Shown here piece after piece: positions 63,937 through 64,000 of a DNA stretch of 64,000 bases. This stretch comes from Sternotherus odoratus. Lineage: Eukaryota > Chordata > Testudines > Kinosternidae. Below the pieces are notes generated by a model. The model did no database searches. It saw only the letters and a program-made list of their open reading frames with translations, and was not told where the DNA came from. Numbering within the stretch: the first letter of the stretch is position 1; each line of letters opens with the position of its first letter. The stretch is taken from contig JAVMKO010000022.1 in the NCBI GenBank assembly GCA_032164245.1, positions 9,857,845 to 9,921,844 of the forward strand, given 5' to 3'. The position numbers were made by a program, and so were the translations under genes.

Positions 63937-64000
63937 TCACAGCAAACAAAAAGATATTAAGTTAGCGGAGACAAAAATTTATAAAAAGCCACTCCCTTAC

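Overview
This is vertebrate nuclear DNA, most likely from a turtle (a crocodilian is possible). It has spliced genes with GT-AG introns, many CR1 LINE 3' ends, old MIR-type SINEs, and several non-autonomous hAT elements of types that I associate with turtle and crocodilian genomes. There is no bacterial, viral or CRISPR structure. Nearly all long open frames outside the two genes below are chance frames.

Two genes are certain, both on the minus strand. ZC3H11A (CCCH zinc-finger mRNA-export factor) fills 52.8-64.0 kb. Ten coding exons are visible, running from the middle of the protein to the stop codon, followed by a ~2 kb 3' UTR; the zinc-finger exons lie beyond the right edge. SNRPE (spliceosomal Sm protein E) fills about 47.2-51.8 kb. 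All five coding exons are present and encode a complete 92-residue protein from a GC-rich promoter. ZC3H11A ends about 1.1 kb upstream of the SNRPE promoter. In amniotes the next gene in this order is SOX13. A CpG island at 21.25-21.95 kb with a minus-strand GTAAGT donor at its left edge is a plausible non-coding first exon for it, but no SOX13 coding exon is in the window, so that is inference.

Layout: 1-20.4 kb is non-coding (probably intron of the next gene) with CR1, MIR, hAT copies and a GC-rich patch at 9.7-10.8 kb. A G-rich tract with a ~57 bp minisatellite at 20.4-21.3 kb abuts the CpG island at 21.3-21.95 kb. From 22 to 47 kb is intergenic sequence that holds three dense clusters of SOX-type motifs (29.9, 33.5-33.8 and 35.7-36.1 kb) and octamer clusters (36.5 and 38.2 kb). 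SNRPE and then ZC3H11A follow.

The most interesting signal is at 35.7-36.1 kb. A ~48 bp module with three SOX-like sites occurs twice in inverted orientation, and one copy contains a perfect 17 bp palindrome built like a SOX dimer site. With the other two clusters it suggests a SOX-responsive enhancer array between SNRPE and the presumed SOX13 promoter. Other points of note are a 5S-rRNA-headed retroposon with perfect 13 bp target duplications placed 19 nt from a ZC3H11A splice donor, a young hAT element carrying a 27 bp perfect hairpin, a 56 bp near-identical duplication beside another donor, and a run of frame-neutral exons in ZC3H11A, three of which each carry one SLxERLG motif.
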